The notes: a model not told the origin generated them from the sequence alone. A stretch of DNA of 64,000 nt from Roseiarcus sp963709655 (GCA_963709655.1 CAVPXF010000023.1:248001-312000); one strand, 5' to 3'; shown: positions 34,025 through 43,975, counted from the first letter of the stretch. Translations and numbers: made by a program.

Positions 34025-35485
34025 TCAGTCGGAAGCGTCCGATTTCGCCGCACGACCGATCGCAAATTGACCGACCGGTCCCTCGATGTGGAATTCGACT
34101 CCCGTCATTTTTGCAAACAGATCGATATCCGCGATTCCGATCGCGCATCCGCCGAGCGCCATGTCGGTCGCCATTAAGTACAACGTTTGCATCAACACGC
34201 CGACGTCCTTCAAAATGAGCGCGTAGGCGGTCGAGCTGTACTTCCATGAAATCCGGCCGAAGCGTGCAGCGATCGTGATCAGGACCTGTGGGGCGGCGGG
34301 GGCGCCCATCGCGGTTCCGGCTCTCGCCAACAACGCTTCGAGCTCATTCGCGCTGACGCCGATCGGCGTCAGCGCGTGAGCGTCGGCGTCGTAATGATAG
34401 AAGCCGCGTTGAAGCCCTTCGCATGAGTTTACGGCCAGATAGAGCTCGAGTTCGTAAGCAGCGCCCGCCGACGGATACGGCCTGACGGTGTGACCGCCGT
34501 CGTCGAGGTCGGGTTTGGCGTTCGATCGCGACAGGACGCGCGCGGTCCCGTCAAGAAACCGCGAAAGCTCGGTCAGCGTGATCGGTCGCTGGTCATCAAA
34601 ACTGCGCGTCGAATGGCGTTCACGCAGGAGGTTCGCGACCGGCGAGCTTGGCTGCGGATGAGCTGCCGAGACCTTGCTGAGATCGATTGCCTTTCCAGGC
34701 CAGCTCGGCCGCACGGCTGGCGGCGCAGCAATAATCCCCACACACGGATAAACTCCGCCCAGCGGATTGGCGTGCCGCCCTTCCGTGCTGTGCGTATGGA
34801 ACAGAAGATCATGAAAGTCCCAAAGAGCGAGGCTGTCGTCGCCCTCGGCCAGTCGCAGCCGACTTTCGCCAGCACGGCCAAGCTTGAAAAGGATTTGGCA
34901 ATCGAGGAGCAGGCCGAGAAGCTCGGTCCCCGGGAAACCCTCCTGCCGACGCAGGTGTCCGACTTGCTGCGGGGCAGAGAGCATGGCGATGGCGCTCGCA
35001 ATCTTCGGATCGCAAATTTTGAACAATGCGCCCGCGAGCGGCGATTCCAGCACCATCTCGGCCCCGCGCCGTCGCATATACGCAAACCGCGACAGGACGA
35101 GCGCGTCGATTTTGCCAAGCTGTGGCGCTTGCGGCCAATAATCGGGGACCTGCGGTTCGATGACGACCATGTCCTCGCCGTTGAGCGAGCGCCCGAGGCG
35201 ATACTCCAAGAAACCATGCCCAGCCAATCTCCGGACCAACAGACCCATCTCTTTATCGATGGTCCGACTGTCGGACGCAAACGAGCTGAGCGGTAGACCT
35301 ATACGCAGTTTCTGTGCGCGCTCCGCCGCCTTCGCGCTGAACGTTCCTAAGCCGACCGAATGGCCATCGAAGGCGGCGATGACTTCCCCATTCGCCTGCG
35401 CTTCGAGCCTCACGCGACCGCGGAGCCGGGCGCAAAGAGCAGCCGGCGCAGCCAGTCGGACTCGCTTTGATCCGGGAGCGCGCAA
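34025..35485 (-). CDS. SagB-type FMN dehydrogenase of the TOMM cluster
   Basis: A 486-residue protein. The nitroreductase-fold FMN domain occupies about 285-480: LLRERHSTRSFDD, then RPYPSAGAAYELELYLAVN (FMN and substrate contacts), YHYDADAHAL and a C-terminal GGCAIGIADIDLF. The first 280 residues are a SagB-type N-terminal region of unknown function. SagB/McbC enzymes oxidise thiazolines and oxazolines to thiazoles and oxazoles. It begins 13 bases after the YcaO-fusion stop, so the two are co-transcribed. It completes the core set for azole formation on the precursor at 38030-38578. Confidence 0.92.
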   Translation of the reverse strand: MRAPGSKRVRLAAPAALCARLRGRVRLEAQANGEVIAAFDGHSVGLGTFSAKAAERAQKLRIGLPLSSFASDSRTIDKEMGLLVRRLAGHGFLEYRLGRSLNGEDMVVIEPQVPDYWPQAPQLGKIDALVLSRFAYMRRRGAEMVLESPLAGALFKICDPKIASAIAMLSAPQQVGHLRRQEGFPGTELLGLLLDCQILFKLGRAGESRLRLAEGDDSLALWDFHDLLFHTHSTEGRHANPLGGVYPCVGIIAAPPAVRPSWPGKAIDLSKVSAAHPQPSSPVANLLRERHSTRSFDDQRPITLTELSRFLDGTARVLSRSNAKPDLDDGGHTVRPYPSAGAAYELELYLAVNSCEGLQRGFYHYDADAHALTPIGVSANELEALLARAGTAMGAPAAPQVLITIAARFGRISWKYSSTAYALILKDVGVLMQTLYLMATDMALGGCAIGIADIDLFAKMTGVEFHIEGPVGQFAIGRAAKSDASD

Positions 35486-35498
35486 GCCGGGACCCCCT

Positions 35499-37799
35499 TC
35501 AGGTATGGGGGTGAATCGGGTTGAGTTCGTCTTCCGTCAGGGGCCGATCACGCAAACCGAGCTTTACCGGCACATCGTAAAGCCGCCCAGGCGCGAACCG
35601 GGGATAGAAATGCCGCAATCCCGGAACGATCACTCTGACGACCGGCGCCTCGATGTCGGGACGCGTCTGATCGAGAACGAGGAAATCGAGGCCCGCACGC
35701 TCCGCCAGGGAGACGCAGGCTGTCACCTGCTCGCGCGTGTCGAGATGGCCAAACTTCGAGCCGAATTCCCTTTCGACGATCCGATTTCCGCTTGGCGTCA
35801 AATAGGGATGATCCTCGAGGCGCAACGGAGAGACGCCGTCGAGGCTCGATTTGTCCCCTGTCCCCCCGCCCATGAGACCCAGGGACAGAAATTGATTCAG
35901 CTCCGTCAGCGCCCGCAGCAGAGCGATTCGCGCATCGAAATGCGCGCCGGAACCGAATTCAATGTTTTCCCGCCCGTCTCGAATCCAGTGGGTGACCGCC
36001 ACAAACGTCGGGATCCCGAGATCACTGGTCACGTCGAGCACCCACAGCCGGCGGCCGGTCTCGCCTAGCTCCTTTTGCAGATCGCGAACATAGGAATCAT
36101 CGAACTGGCCAAGGTCCACTTGCGGCCGCTGCAGTCGATTGTACCACCAGATCGCGTAGGCATCCCTTTCCACCAGCTCGAGGAATCCCTGGACGATCGC
36201 CTCCTCGCGCGTGTTGCCGGCCGCGCAGCCATTTGAATCCGCCGCGAAGGCGGCAGATCTCCCCCGGTAAAAAAAATACAACAGGCTGGTCGGAAGATAT
36301 CTGAAGCGGGCGTCGCGCAGAGACCAGATCGGCGACCATTCGAGCTTTGCTGGTCGATCGAAGAGCGCCGGGATCGCCTCCCGCTCGTCCGAGCCGGGCG
36401 CCGGCGCCTGGCCTTGCCGCGGCGCCTGGCTCGGCCGCCGCGCCTGGCTTGGCCGCAATTGAGCGTCGCTGAATAGCAGAACCTCGTTTGGCGGAATGGC
36501 CTCGCCATCCGAGAAATCGGTGAAACGCCGCTTTGCTCGGATCTCGTCACCCTGAAAAATCCCGGAATAGCGTTCGATCGCTTCCATGAGCGCGCTGGCT
36601 TCACCCTGCTCGGCCGTACTGCCCTTGCCGAAGCTGCCGCCGCTCAGCCCTTTCCTGAGTTCATGGACCGTCTCCGCCGGCCCTGAAAAATTGTGCGTGG
36701 CATAGTAGTTGGTGTTCAAGGGCAAATCGGCTTGAATCCGCTCGAGACGCGACACGACGCCGGTGAGCGGACTCACGTGTTTGCGGAAACGCGCTACCGT
36801 CGCCAAGGGCGAAACGCTGCGATACCCGCCGCTCGTCATAACGACCTTACCGCCTGCGCCAAGCTCGACGGGCGCCGGCGGACGGCGGGGATCGCGCAGT
36901 TTCTTGCGGCCGCAGCTGGGACATTGCGGCCGGGACGCCACATGATGCTTAACGATGGTCGAGCCCAATAAGTCGAGGCTGACGATGTGATCGCTCAGCG
37001 GTGTGCGAAAATCGGTGGCGATCGCTTTTGCGATTTCGACGGCGGCAAGTTGGATGGCGCTTTGTCCGAAGGTCTCGCGGGCCAGAGGCGAGAGAGCGAC
37101 GCAGCGGGCGTCTCTGCGGTCGAGGAGCGCCCTCACCTCTCGGTTCCTCTTCATCCGATCGGCAAGACACATCCAGCAGGCGCTCTGCCCCGGTCTGAAC
37201 ACCGGCCCCACCAGGGGAAAAATGCCGGAGGGTTGAACCAGCGCCCAAGCGGAGCCATCCGACAAATGCCGCGCGTTCAATTCGTCCAAGCGTGCTTCGA
37301 GATAATCGTTCACCAACGTGACCGTCAGCTCGGGGGAGCGCTTGACGACCCGAACGCCCAGACCGGCCAAGGCCGCGCCGAGTTCCGTTTCCCCTTGCAC
37401 ATCGAGGGATCGAATGGACACACGACATTTCTGGAGATTTTGCTCCGCGGTCCTGGGCGCCAGGCCGAGGCTCGCCCAATAGGCGGCGCCGACGCCACTG
37501 GAGGAGCTGGATGCTGGAAGGATATAGCGGCGGTCGAGCAGTCGCTTCAGGGCTTCATGGATTTTGTCGGATGGAAAATCCTGCTCCAGATCGCTGACCA
37601 GCTGCCGAAAGCTCCTGACACCCTCTCCTATTGCGGAGGCGAGTGCACAATAGAGCTCGCCGTGGAGCAAAAACTTCCGGTCCTCGGAATAGAGGCACAC
37701 GATATCAGGCGGGAGCACGTAGACGGTGAAATTCGGCGCAAATTGCGGCGCGTCCTTGCCGTTATGCTGGGGAAGCTTCTTTCCGTGATCGCCTGTCAT
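35499..37799 (-). CDS. E1-like/YcaO fusion cyclodehydratase (TOMM)
   Basis: A 766-residue fusion. Residues about 20-95 look like a RiPP-recognition, winged-helix-like peptide-binding region. Residues about 125-300 form the E1-ubiquitin-activating-like partner with the zinc tetrathiolate Cys208/211 (CWMC) and Cys293/296 (CPSC). A short Pro/Gln-rich linker (449-470) interrupts the YcaO domain, which runs from about 340 to the end with the ATP-site helices ASALMEAIERYSG and EAIVQGFLELVERDAYA. The C-terminus NPIHPHT recalls the Pro-rich tail needed by YcaO cyclodehydratases. It converts Cys (and Ser/Thr) of the precursor to azolines using ATP. Confidence 0.94.
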   Translation of the reverse strand: MTGDHGKKLPQHNGKDAPQFAPNFTVYVLPPDIVCLYSEDRKFLLHGELYCALASAIGEGVRSFRQLVSDLEQDFPSDKIHEALKRLLDRRYILPASSSSSGVGAAYWASLGLAPRTAEQNLQKCRVSIRSLDVQGETELGAALAGLGVRVVKRSPELTVTLVNDYLEARLDELNARHLSDGSAWALVQPSGIFPLVGPVFRPGQSACWMCLADRMKRNREVRALLDRRDARCVALSPLARETFGQSAIQLAAVEIAKAIATDFRTPLSDHIVSLDLLGSTIVKHHVASRPQCPSCGRKKLRDPRRPPAPVELGAGGKVVMTSGGYRSVSPLATVARFRKHVSPLTGVVSRLERIQADLPLNTNYYATHNFSGPAETVHELRKGLSGGSFGKGSTAEQGEASALMEAIERYSGIFQGDEIRAKRRFTDFSDGEAIPPNEVLLFSDAQLRPSQARRPSQAPRQGQAPAPGSDEREAIPALFDRPAKLEWSPIWSLRDARFRYLPTSLLYFFYRGRSAAFAADSNGCAAGNTREEAIVQGFLELVERDAYAIWWYNRLQRPQVDLGQFDDSYVRDLQKELGETGRRLWVLDVTSDLGIPTFVAVTHWIRDGRENIEFGSGAHFDARIALLRALTELNQFLSLGLMGGGTGDKSSLDGVSPLRLEDHPYLTPSGNRIVEREFGSKFGHLDTREQVTACVSLAERAGLDFLVLDQTRPDIEAPVVRVIVPGLRHFYPRFAPGRLYDVPVKLGLRDRPLTEDELNPIHPHT

Positions 37800-37968
37800 G
37801 GTTCAGTGCGCACACCTTCTCCTCGGCTGCTCCATTATCAAGCTCGCGCGCAGGCGTCCCCGGCGCTAGAGGTTCTCGATAATTTCGCCACCCACTCGGT
37901 CGCTCTTCGCGTGCCGGAAGCGCGCATCGTCTGGCGAGCGCCGCCAACGAGATCCTTGGCCGGGTCGA

Positions 37969-37984
37969 CCCCGGTCAAAACCGG
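37969..37984 (-). promoter_or_regulatory. small hairpin between TOMM precursor and cyclodehydratase genes
   Basis: CCCGGT and ACCGGG with a four-base loop, in the 230-base gap after the precursor stop. No run of T follows. It could help make the precursor more abundant than the enzymes, but that is inference. Confidence 0.3.
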
Positions 37985-38029
37985 GCGCTACGAATCGCGT
38001 CCGTCAAGGTCATCGAAAGGCGCACAAGT

Positions 38030-38578
38030 CTAGCACCAGATGTTGCAACCCCCCCAAGACAGACAGTAGCCGGCCCAGCCATAACCCCAGCCGCAGCCGC
38101 CGCAGCCGCCCCAGCCTCCGCCGCAGCCGCAGCCGCCGCAGCCTCCCACGCCGCAGCCTCTGCAACCTCCGACACGGCAACCTCCGACATGGCAGCCTCC
38201 GACACGGCAGCCTCCGCATCCCCTGCCGCCGCAGCCTCTGCACCCGCCGCCATGCCCGCAGCCGCAGCCTCCCGCTCGGAAGGCGGCAAGCTGTACGACT
38301 GACCCGAGGTTTCCGAGGTCATCCTTGTCGAAGAGATGGAACGTCGCCAGACTGACGTCCGAGATTTCCTCCTCGTCGAGAGTGGGGACCTGAAACGCCG
38401 CCGTATTCCCCCAGAGCGCTTCGACTGCCGATCTGGCAGTCGGCGCCGCCAAAGACGCCGACGGCATCTCCGCCGGCGATCCGCCGGTCGACGCCGCAAA
38501 GGACACTCCGGCGATTCCTAGCACGGAGACAGCCTTACCTGGACGCTTCCCCTTCAAAGCCCGCTTCGCTTGCCGCAT
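38030..38578 (-). CDS. Cys/Gly-rich TOMM precursor peptide
   Basis: A 182-residue peptide with GGGGAGG before ATG 38578. Residues 1-15 are basic, 16-30 hydrophobic (AVSVLGIAGVSFAAS, signal- or membrane-like). Residues 60-100 are acidic/amphipathic, with LDEEEISDVSLATFHLFDKD as probable enzyme-recognition leader. Residues 102-182 are the core: 18 Cys, mostly Gly, with Trp/Tyr near the end and only one Ser. A 15-bp unit coding VGGC[RH] is repeated at about 38165-38220. The next genes encode the azoline-forming cyclodehydratase and the azole-forming dehydrogenase, so up to 18 thiazoles are possible. The core style recalls heterocycloanthracin/sonorensin-like peptides. Confidence 0.9.
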   Translation of the reverse strand: MRQAKRALKGKRPGKAVSVLGIAGVSFAASTGGSPAEMPSASLAAPTARSAVEALWGNTAAFQVPTLDEEEISDVSLATFHLFDKDDLGNLGSVVQLAAFRAGGCGCGHGGGCRGCGGRGCGGCRVGGCHVGGCRVGGCRGCGVGGCGGCGCGGGWGGCGGCGWGYGWAGYCLSWGGCNIWC

Positions 38579-38672
38579 AGCAAGGTACCTCCCCTAGTTT
38601 CCTTCAACCACATTGGCAAAGAAGGTATTGCATGCATAGCGCTTTTTTGTGACGCGACTGTTGGCGATTTTC

Positions 38673-40508
38673 CTACCCCATCGCCTCGAGCTCGCCGATC
38701 ATCCGCTCGATCACCGAAAGCCCGATGCTCCAGAAGGCCGGGTCCCTGGCGTCGAGGCCGAAGGGCTCGAGCAGCTCGTCGTAGGACTTCGAGCCGCCGG
38801 CCGCGAGCATCGCCAGATAGCGTTCCGCAAAGCCTTCGCGGGCGTTCTGGTAGACGCCGTAGAGGGAGTTCACCAGGCAGTCGCCGAACGCGTAGGCGTA
38901 GACGTAGAACGGCGCGTGGATGAAGTGGCCGATGTAGCCCCAGTAGGTCTCGTAGCCGGCCGTCAAATCGATCGCCGGCCCGAGGCTCTCGCTCTGCACC
39001 TGCATCCAGAAGGCGTTGATCTTGTCCGCGGTCAGTTCGCCGTTGCGGCGTTCGAGATGCACGAGGCGCTCGAATTTGTAGAAGGCGATCTGGCGCACGA
39101 CGGTGTTCAGCATGTCCTCGACCTTGCCGGCCAGCATCGCCTTGCGCTCGCCGGGATCGGCGACCGCCGCGAGCATCGAGCGGAAGGTCAGCATCTCGCC
39201 GAACACCGAGGCCGTCTCGGCCAGCGTCAAAGGGGTCGGCGCCATCAGGGCGCCGTTGGGCGCGGCGAGCACCTGATGCACGCCGTGGCCGAGCTCGTGG
39301 GCGAGCGTCGTCACGTCGCGCGGCTTGCCGAGGAAGTTGACCAGCACGTAGGGGTGGGCCGAGGGCGTCGTCGGGTGGGCGAAGGCGCCGGGCGCCTTGC
39401 CGGGCCTGACCGGCGCGTCGATCCAGCCCTCGTCGAAGAACCGGCGGGCAATGTCGGCCATGCGCGGCGAGAAGCCGGCGTAGGCCGAGAGCACCGTGTC
39501 GCGCGCTGTCTCCCAGGAATAGACGCGGGGCGTGAGGCCCGGCAACGGCGCGTTGCGGTCCCAGTGCGCCAGCTTCGCCTTGCCGAACCAGCGCGCCTTC
39601 AGCGCATAATAGCGGTGCGACAGGCGCGGATAGGCGTCGGTGACCGCAACGACCAGCGCCTCGACCACCTCGGGCTCGACCCGGTTGGCGAGATGGCGCG
39701 AATCGGCCGGGTCGGCGAACTTGCGCCAGCGGTCCGAGACCTCCTTGTCCTTGGCGAGGGTGTTGGTGATCAGGGTGAAGAGGCGCTGGTTGGCGCTAAG
39801 CGTGGCGGCCAGCGCTTTCGCCGCCGCCTCGCGTTTCGTCTCGTCGGGGTCCTGGAGCTTGGCGAGCAGCGGTTCGAGCGTCAGGCTCTCACCCTCGAAA
39901 TCGAAGCGCAGCGCCGACATCGTCTCGTCGAACAGGCGGTTCCACGCGGCGGCGCCGGAGACCGACTTCTCGAGGAACAATCGCTCGATCTCGTCGGCGA
40001 GCTGATGCGGCTTCTCCTTGCGGATGTCCTCGAGCCATGGGCGATAATGGCCGAGCGCCGGCGTCGCCATCGCCGCTTCGAGCGCCCTGTCGTCGAGCCG
40101 GTTGAGCTCGAGCTCGAAGAACAGAAGATCGCCCGCGAGCGCCGTCGCCTTTTCCTGCGCATCGCCATAGAACTTGGCGCGCTGGGCGTCGCTGGTGTCG
40201 GACGCGTAGAGGAGCGAGGCGTAGGACATGACGCGCCCGGTGAGGTCCTGCAGCGCCTCGTAACCGGTCACCGCCTCGGCGAGCGTCGGGCCGGCGTCCG
40301 CGCCGGCCGCGATCTCGGCGAGGCGCCCGCGCCAGCGTTCCGCGAACGCCCTGGCTTCGCGTCCGGCGCGCTCGAGATCGGCGGCAAAGCGCGGCGACTC
40401 CATGCCTTCGTAAAGGTCGTCGAGCCGCCACTGCGGCAATGCGCCGAGCCCCTCCGCAGCGGAAGCCGGGGCGGCATTGGCGTAAACGGAATCGGAATAA
40501 CTTCTCAT
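38673..40508 (-). CDS. M3 family oligoendopeptidase (PepF-like)
   Basis: A 611-residue metallopeptidase from ATG 40508. The thermolysin-like zinc motif HELGH (TLAHELGHGVHQVL) with a downstream Glu helix (LAETASVFGEML) marks M3B oligoendopeptidase F. It cleaves peptides of roughly 7-20 residues in the cytoplasm. It lies on the same strand, 94 bases upstream of the TOMM precursor, so it could be part of that transcript and might trim the leader, but such peptidases are also common housekeeping enzymes. It diverges from the sigma-54 activator gene. Confidence 0.93.
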   Translation of the reverse strand: MRSYSDSVYANAAPASAAEGLGALPQWRLDDLYEGMESPRFAADLERAGREARAFAERWRGRLAEIAAGADAGPTLAEAVTGYEALQDLTGRVMSYASLLYASDTSDAQRAKFYGDAQEKATALAGDLLFFELELNRLDDRALEAAMATPALGHYRPWLEDIRKEKPHQLADEIERLFLEKSVSGAAAWNRLFDETMSALRFDFEGESLTLEPLLAKLQDPDETKREAAAKALAATLSANQRLFTLITNTLAKDKEVSDRWRKFADPADSRHLANRVEPEVVEALVVAVTDAYPRLSHRYYALKARWFGKAKLAHWDRNAPLPGLTPRVYSWETARDTVLSAYAGFSPRMADIARRFFDEGWIDAPVRPGKAPGAFAHPTTPSAHPYVLVNFLGKPRDVTTLAHELGHGVHQVLAAPNGALMAPTPLTLAETASVFGEMLTFRSMLAAVADPGERKAMLAGKVEDMLNTVVRQIAFYKFERLVHLERRNGELTADKINAFWMQVQSESLGPAIDLTAGYETYWGYIGHFIHAPFYVYAYAFGDCLVNSLYGVYQNAREGFAERYLAMLAAGGSKSYDELLEPFGLDARDPAFWSIGLSVIERMIGELEAMG

Positions 40509-40681
40509 TGTCGAGACCTGTGCAACGGAGTCTTCATCATTGCCTATCCTTCTCTGGGACAAAGCGGCCCTTTTGAGGACAGGGCGCGCCAAAGGGGGAC
40601 GCTCTTAACATGGCGTTTACCCTGATGTCGGAGGGTCGGCGTCGCGCGACGCTAAAAGCGCGCCGCAGTTCCGGGACTCCC

Positions 40682-42165
40682 ATGGCCGCCCTCATCCTTG
40701 TCGCCGACGACGATCCGATTCAGCGCCGCCTCCTGGAGGCGATGACGAAAAGGTTCGGCTACGACGTCGAGACCGTGGAGTCGGGCGAGGCGGCGCTGGC
40801 GCGCATCCAGGCGCCCGACCGGCCGCCGGTCAACCTCGTCATTCTCGACCTCGTCATGCCCGATCTCGACGGCATGGGCGTGCTCGAACGCCTGCGCCAG
40901 CGCGACATCGCCGTGCCGGCGATCGTGCAGACGGCGCACGGCTCGATCGAGGCCGTGATCTCGGCGATGCGGGCCGGCGCGATCGACTTCGTCGTCAAGC
41001 CGGTCGGGGCCGAGCGGCTGCAGTTCTCGATCAAGAACGCGCTCCGCGTCGATGCGCTGGAGGACGAGCTTCGCCGGGCCAACCGGCGCAACGCCGGCGT
41101 GCTCGGCTTTCGCGACATCGTCAGCCGCGCCGAGTCGATGGCCCGCACGGTGCGGCTCGCCGAGCGCGCCGCCAAGTCGAACATTCCCGTCTTGATCGAA
41201 GGCGAGTCCGGCGTCGGCAAGGAGCTTCTGGCGCGTGCGATCCAGGGCACCTCGGAGCGCCGCGGCAAGTCGTTCGTCACCGTCAACTGCGGCGCGCTTC
41301 CCGAGACGCTGGTCGAGTCGATCCTGTTCGGCCACGAGAAGGGCTCGTTCACCGGCGCCACCGAAAAGCACATCGGCAAATTCGCCGAGGCCAACAGCGG
41401 CACCCTCTTTCTCGACGAGATCGGCGAATTGTCGCTCGAGGCGCAGGTCAAGCTCCTGCGCGCGCTGCAGGACGGCGAGATCGATCCGGTCGGCGCGCGC
41501 CGCTCGGTCAAGGTCGACGTGCGCGTCATCTCGGCGACCAACCAGAACCTGATCGAGCTGGTGAAGGCCGGCCAATTCCGCGAGGACCTGTTTTATCGCC
41601 TCAACGTCTTCCCGATTGCGATCCCGCCGCTGCGCGCCCGCGCCTGCGACGTGCCCGACCTCGCGCGCCGTTTCCTCGCCCGCTTCTGCGCCGAGGAGGG
41701 CAAGCGGGTGCGCGGCATATCGGCCGAGGCGCTGGCGCTGCTTTCGACCTATGACTGGCCCGGCAACGTGCGCCAGCTCGAGAACGCCGTATTCCGGGCG
41801 GTGGTGCTGGCCGACGGAGACGAGCTGACGATCGCCGAGTTTCCGCAGATCGCCGCGCAGGTCGAAGGCTTCGACGTGCGCATTCCCCCCGCTCCGCCGC
41901 CGGTGGCGGCCGACCCCGAGGCGCAGGCGCCCGGCCGGCCACGATCGTCGCCGCCCCGGATCCGCATACGCTGCGGCTGCTCAACGACCGCGGCGAAGTG
42001 CGTAGGCTGGAGGAGATCGAGGCCGAGTCGATCCGCTTCGCGCTCAGCCATTATCGCGGACAGATGTCCCAGGTGGCCCGCAAGCTCGGCATCGGGCGCT
42101 CGACGCTTTACCGCAAGATGAAGGACTGCGGTCTCGGCGACGACCTGATCGGAGACGCGGCGTGA
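40682..42165 (+). CDS. NtrC-family sigma-54-dependent response regulator, frameshifted
   Basis: About 494 residues after restoring one missing base near 41928-41941. The receiver domain (1-120) has Asp pair DDDP and VILDLVMPDLDG. The AAA+ domain has Walker A GESGVGKE, the sigma-54 contact loop ESILFGHEKGSFTGA, Walker B GTLFLDEIGEL and DWPGNVRQLEN. After the break the other frame gives IVAAPDPHTLRLLNDRGEV and a Fis-type helix-turn-helix (MSQVARKLGIGRSTLYRKM), which must belong to the same gene. The Asn-rich start ATG is 40682. Target genes are unknown; the L,D-transpeptidase follows in the same direction. Confidence 0.93.
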
Positions 42166-42262
42166 CATTCGCCGCGGGTCGGCGCGACCCCTCGGACGCC
42201 GGCCTGTCCCTTGGTCGCGGAATCGCGTACGAAACGGCGCTTGAGCGCGTCGGGGAAGGGGC

Positions 42263-43975
42263 ATGATCGTCGGCCATCGGAAGCGGAGCTGCGCGCCAGC
42301 CCGTGTCGGCGTCGCGCTGGCGGCGATTGCGGCCGCGGCGGGCGCCGCCTTTGCGGGCGACTTCCGCGGCGCCCTGCCGCCCGATCCGCCCGCGCCCTTC
42401 GGCGCAATCTCAGCGAGCCCGCTGATCGCCACCATCGAGGCGCCTCGGCCGGCTGAGCCGGCGGCGGATCTCGGCCTCTTCGATCGCGTCGACCGGCCGC
42501 GCGCCGCGCTCGCCGAGGCCGCGCCGCCCGCAGCGCCGGACTGGACGCCGCCGCCGGCCGTCGTCAAAGCGGCCCAGAGCGCTCCGCCCGATCCTCTCCC
42601 GACGGCGCTCGCCGTCGCGCTCGACCGTTTCATTCTGCGCGACGACCGCGCGAACCCGCTCGGGTTCGGCGACTGGCGCGCCGCCAAGGCCGCGATCGGG
42701 GCGTACTATGCCGACCGCGGCTTCCGCCCCGTATGGGTCGACGCCGATGGGCTCACCGCCGCCGGCCGCGCCGCGACGGCGCAGATCGCCCGAGCGCCCG
42801 AGGATGGGCTTCGTCCGGGTCCTTTCCGCCTGCCCCTCAAGCTCGGCGCGCCGCTCGGCCCGGAAGCGATCGCGCAGGCGGAGGTCGCCGTCGCCGCGGA
42901 CGTCGTCGCCTATGCCGATGAGGCGAGCGGATCTCGCCTTCCGCCCTGGCGCGTGTCGCCGATCTTTTCGACCGCGCCCGAGGTCGCCGATCCGGGCGAG
43001 GCGCTGGCCGAGACGGCCGCCGCGTCCGATCCGGGCGAGCGCCTCGCGGATTTCAATCCGCCGCAGAAGGGCTATCGCGCGCTGCGCGAGGCGCTCATGA
43101 ATATGGACGCGTCGGCGAACGACGGCGCTTGGGCGAACGCCGCGGCGGCCGACCCCGACGCGGCCCTTTCGGACACGCCGGCGGTGGGCGAGGATCCGCT
43201 GTTCGGCGCAGCCGCAAGGACCCGTCACGCCAAGGGCCGGGCCTATCTGGCCGCGACCGGCGGCCGGCGCGACCCGGGCGCCCGCGAACGCGCCGTCCTT
43301 CTCGCCAACATGGAGATGTGGCGCTGGGAGCCGCGCGACATGGGCGAACGCCGCATCGAGGTCAACATTCCCGACTTCTCCGTCTCGGTCATGGACGGCG
43401 ATACGATCCTGATGAGCGCCCGCGCCGTGGTCGGCAAGCCGGACACGCCGACGCCGGTGTTTTCCGGCCGGATGCGCTACGTGCTGATCAATCCGTCGTG
43501 GGAGGTTCCCGATTCGATCATCAAGAAGGAGATCCTGCCGCGCCTCGATCACTTCACGCGCCTCGGCTACGAGGTGAAGAGCGTCGGCGGCCGGGTCGTC
43601 GTGCGCCAGCCCCCCGGCGCGGGCAACGCGCTCGGGCGCCTCGCCTTCATGTTCCCGAACGATCACGCCGTGTACCTGCACGACACGCCCTCGCGCCAAC
43701 TGTTCGACGATGACATGCGAGCGCTCAGCCATGGATGCGTGCGGGTCGAGGACCCCGAGCGGCTGGCCGAGATCGTTCTGGGATGGCCAGAAGCGCGCCT
43801 CGAGGCGGCGATCGGCGGACCGGAGCGCACCGTCTTCCTGCCGCGGCCGCTGCCGATCCACATCGAATATTTCACCGCCTTCGTCGACGCCGACGGCTCG
43901 CTCGAGGAGCGCCCGGACGTGTACGGCCTCGCGCAACGAATCGCCCGTATTTTGTCTATGGAAAGTCAAGATTGA
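42263..43975 (+). CDS. YcbB-like L,D-transpeptidase
   Basis: A 570-residue protein. A signal/anchor segment lies at about 15-33 (VGVALAAIAAAAGAAFA). Next come a Pro/Ala-rich stretch, then the LdtD/YcbB scaffold domain (GAYYADRGFRPVWVDADGLTAAGRAA). The YkuD catalytic domain ends in HGCVRV with the catalytic Cys in ALSHGCVRVEDPERLAE. It forms 3-3 peptide crosslinks or attaches proteins to peptidoglycan in the periplasm. Partner genes on the same strand include a DUF882 protein 300 bases downstream, also cell-wall related. Confidence 0.93.
   Translation: MIVGHRKRSCAPARVGVALAAIAAAAGAAFAGDFRGALPPDPPAPFGAISASPLIATIEAPRPAEPAADLGLFDRVDRPRAALAEAAPPAAPDWTPPPAVVKAAQSAPPDPLPTALAVALDRFILRDDRANPLGFGDWRAAKAAIGAYYADRGFRPVWVDADGLTAAGRAATAQIARAPEDGLRPGPFRLPLKLGAPLGPEAIAQAEVAVAADVVAYADEASGSRLPPWRVSPIFSTAPEVADPGEALAETAAASDPGERLADFNPPQKGYRALREALMNMDASANDGAWANAAAADPDAALSDTPAVGEDPLFGAAARTRHAKGRAYLAATGGRRDPGARERAVLLANMEMWRWEPRDMGERRIEVNIPDFSVSVMDGDTILMSARAVVGKPDTPTPVFSGRMRYVLINPSWEVPDSIIKKEILPRLDHFTRLGYEVKSVGGRVVVRQPPGAGNALGRLAFMFPNDHAVYLHDTPSRQLFDDDMRALSHGCVRVEDPERLAEIVLGWPEARLEAAIGGPERTVFLPRPLPIHIEYFTAFVDADGSLEERPDVYGLAQRIARILSMESQD

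Noticed and set aside
38336..38521. 61-codon plus-strand frame within the TOMM precursor
   Set aside because: Antisense shadow of the precursor gene; the minus strand has the ribosome site, motif and pathway context.
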